NCBI GenBank assembly: GCA_910586635.1
Contig: CAJUJA010000051.1
Location: 3,410-8,899, forward strand
DNA: 5,490 nt
Direction: 5' to 3'
From: an uncultured Bacilli bacterium
GTDB taxonomy: Bacteria; Bacillota_I; Bacilli_A; RF39; UBA660
In this document: piece by piece, positions 5,428 through 5,490 of the stretch
Layout of the letters: every line of letters begins with the position of its first letter
How positions within the stretch are numbered: the first letter of the stretch is position 1
Notes under the pieces: generated by a model
The model's input: the letters and a program-made list of their open reading frames with translations, nothing else
Databases searched by the model: none
Told to the model about the DNA's origin: nothing
Program-made: the position numbers and the translations under genes

Positions 5428-5457
5428 TTGATATAGTAATTACCCTTATGCTGTAAT
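5428..5457 (+). promoter_or_regulatory. candidate sigma-A promoter for the gene beyond the right edge
   Basis: TTGATA (5428-5433, 5 of 6) and TGTAAT (5452-5457, 5 of 6) are 18 bases apart, just after the stop of the YqxA-like gene. Transcription would start near 5464. In B. subtilis lepA follows yqxA, so a housekeeping gene with its own promoter would make sense here, but the gene itself is not visible. Confidence 0.42.
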
Positions 5458-5472
5458 TTCTTTAAATATAGT

Positions 5473-5490
5473 AGGTATTTGGGTGCCTTT
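5473..5490 (+). terminator. possible terminator of the gpr-spoIIP operon, cut by the window edge
   Basis: AGGTA (5473-5477) can pair with TGCCT (5484-5488), using one G-T pair, around a 6-base loop, and the window ends in TTT (5488-5490). If the T-run continues past the edge this is the operon terminator; if not, it is only a weak hairpin in a leader. It conflicts with the promoter proposed at 5428-5457. Confidence 0.3.

Noticed and set aside
1..5490. Alternative genetic code (TGA as Trp), prompted by the AT-richness and absence of TGA stops
   Set aside because: All seven Trp codons are TGG and every gene is full length without reading TGA as sense; seven genes ending in TAA/TAG is too few to mean more than AT bias.

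Overview
The window is an ordinary-looking chromosomal stretch from a low-GC, endospore-forming Firmicute (Bacilli or Clostridia; I cannot narrow it further). Three things support this. The DNA is strongly AT-rich. Ribosome-binding sites are of the AGGTGAT/GGAGGTGAT type. Two genes found only in spore formers, the SASP protease gpr and the engulfment hydrolase spoIIP, lie together. All seven Trp codons in the genes called here are TGG and no gene needs a TGA sense codon, so the standard bacterial code (table 11) fits.

Layout, left to right. Positions 2-1411 (+) hold the C-terminal, motor-bearing part of a RecD2-type helicase whose N-terminus lies before the window. A 56-residue membrane-anchored-looking protein of unknown function (1469-1639, +) follows and ends at a clear intrinsic terminator. 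A 156-base convergent gap holds that terminator and a second, very strong hairpin that probably works in both directions. On the minus strand come a membrane-anchored transglutaminase-like protein (1796-2704) and ribosomal protein S20, rpsT (2752-3015). Divergent from rpsT is a sporulation block on the plus strand: gpr (3119-4159, GTG start), spoIIP (4197-5114) and a small single-pass membrane protein (5104-5424) that overlaps spoIIP by 11 bases and sits where Bacillus subtilis has yqxA. From memory, rpsT-divergent-gpr-spoIIP-yqxA is the B. subtilis order (there followed by lepA), so this half is a conserved locus. The recD2 and transglutaminase neighbours are not part of it in B. subtilis.

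Regulation as read from the sequence. rpsT has a housekeeping sigma-A promoter with an AT-rich UP-like element. gpr has a sigma-G-like -10 (CATATTA), and its weak -35 falls on the same bases as the rpsT -35. spoIIP has a sigma-E-like promoter inside the 3' end of gpr. This would give growth-phase expression of rpsT, forespore expression of gpr and mother-cell expression of spoIIP, matching the known roles of these proteins. The transglutaminase gene appears to have its own extended -10 promoter squeezed against the rpsT terminator.

I found no mobile element, CRISPR array, tRNA, rRNA or sign of a new defence or toxin system. The least explained pieces are the 56-residue protein, a perfect 15-base dyad ahead of it, the 72-base block between the two convergent terminators, and the transglutaminase-like protein.
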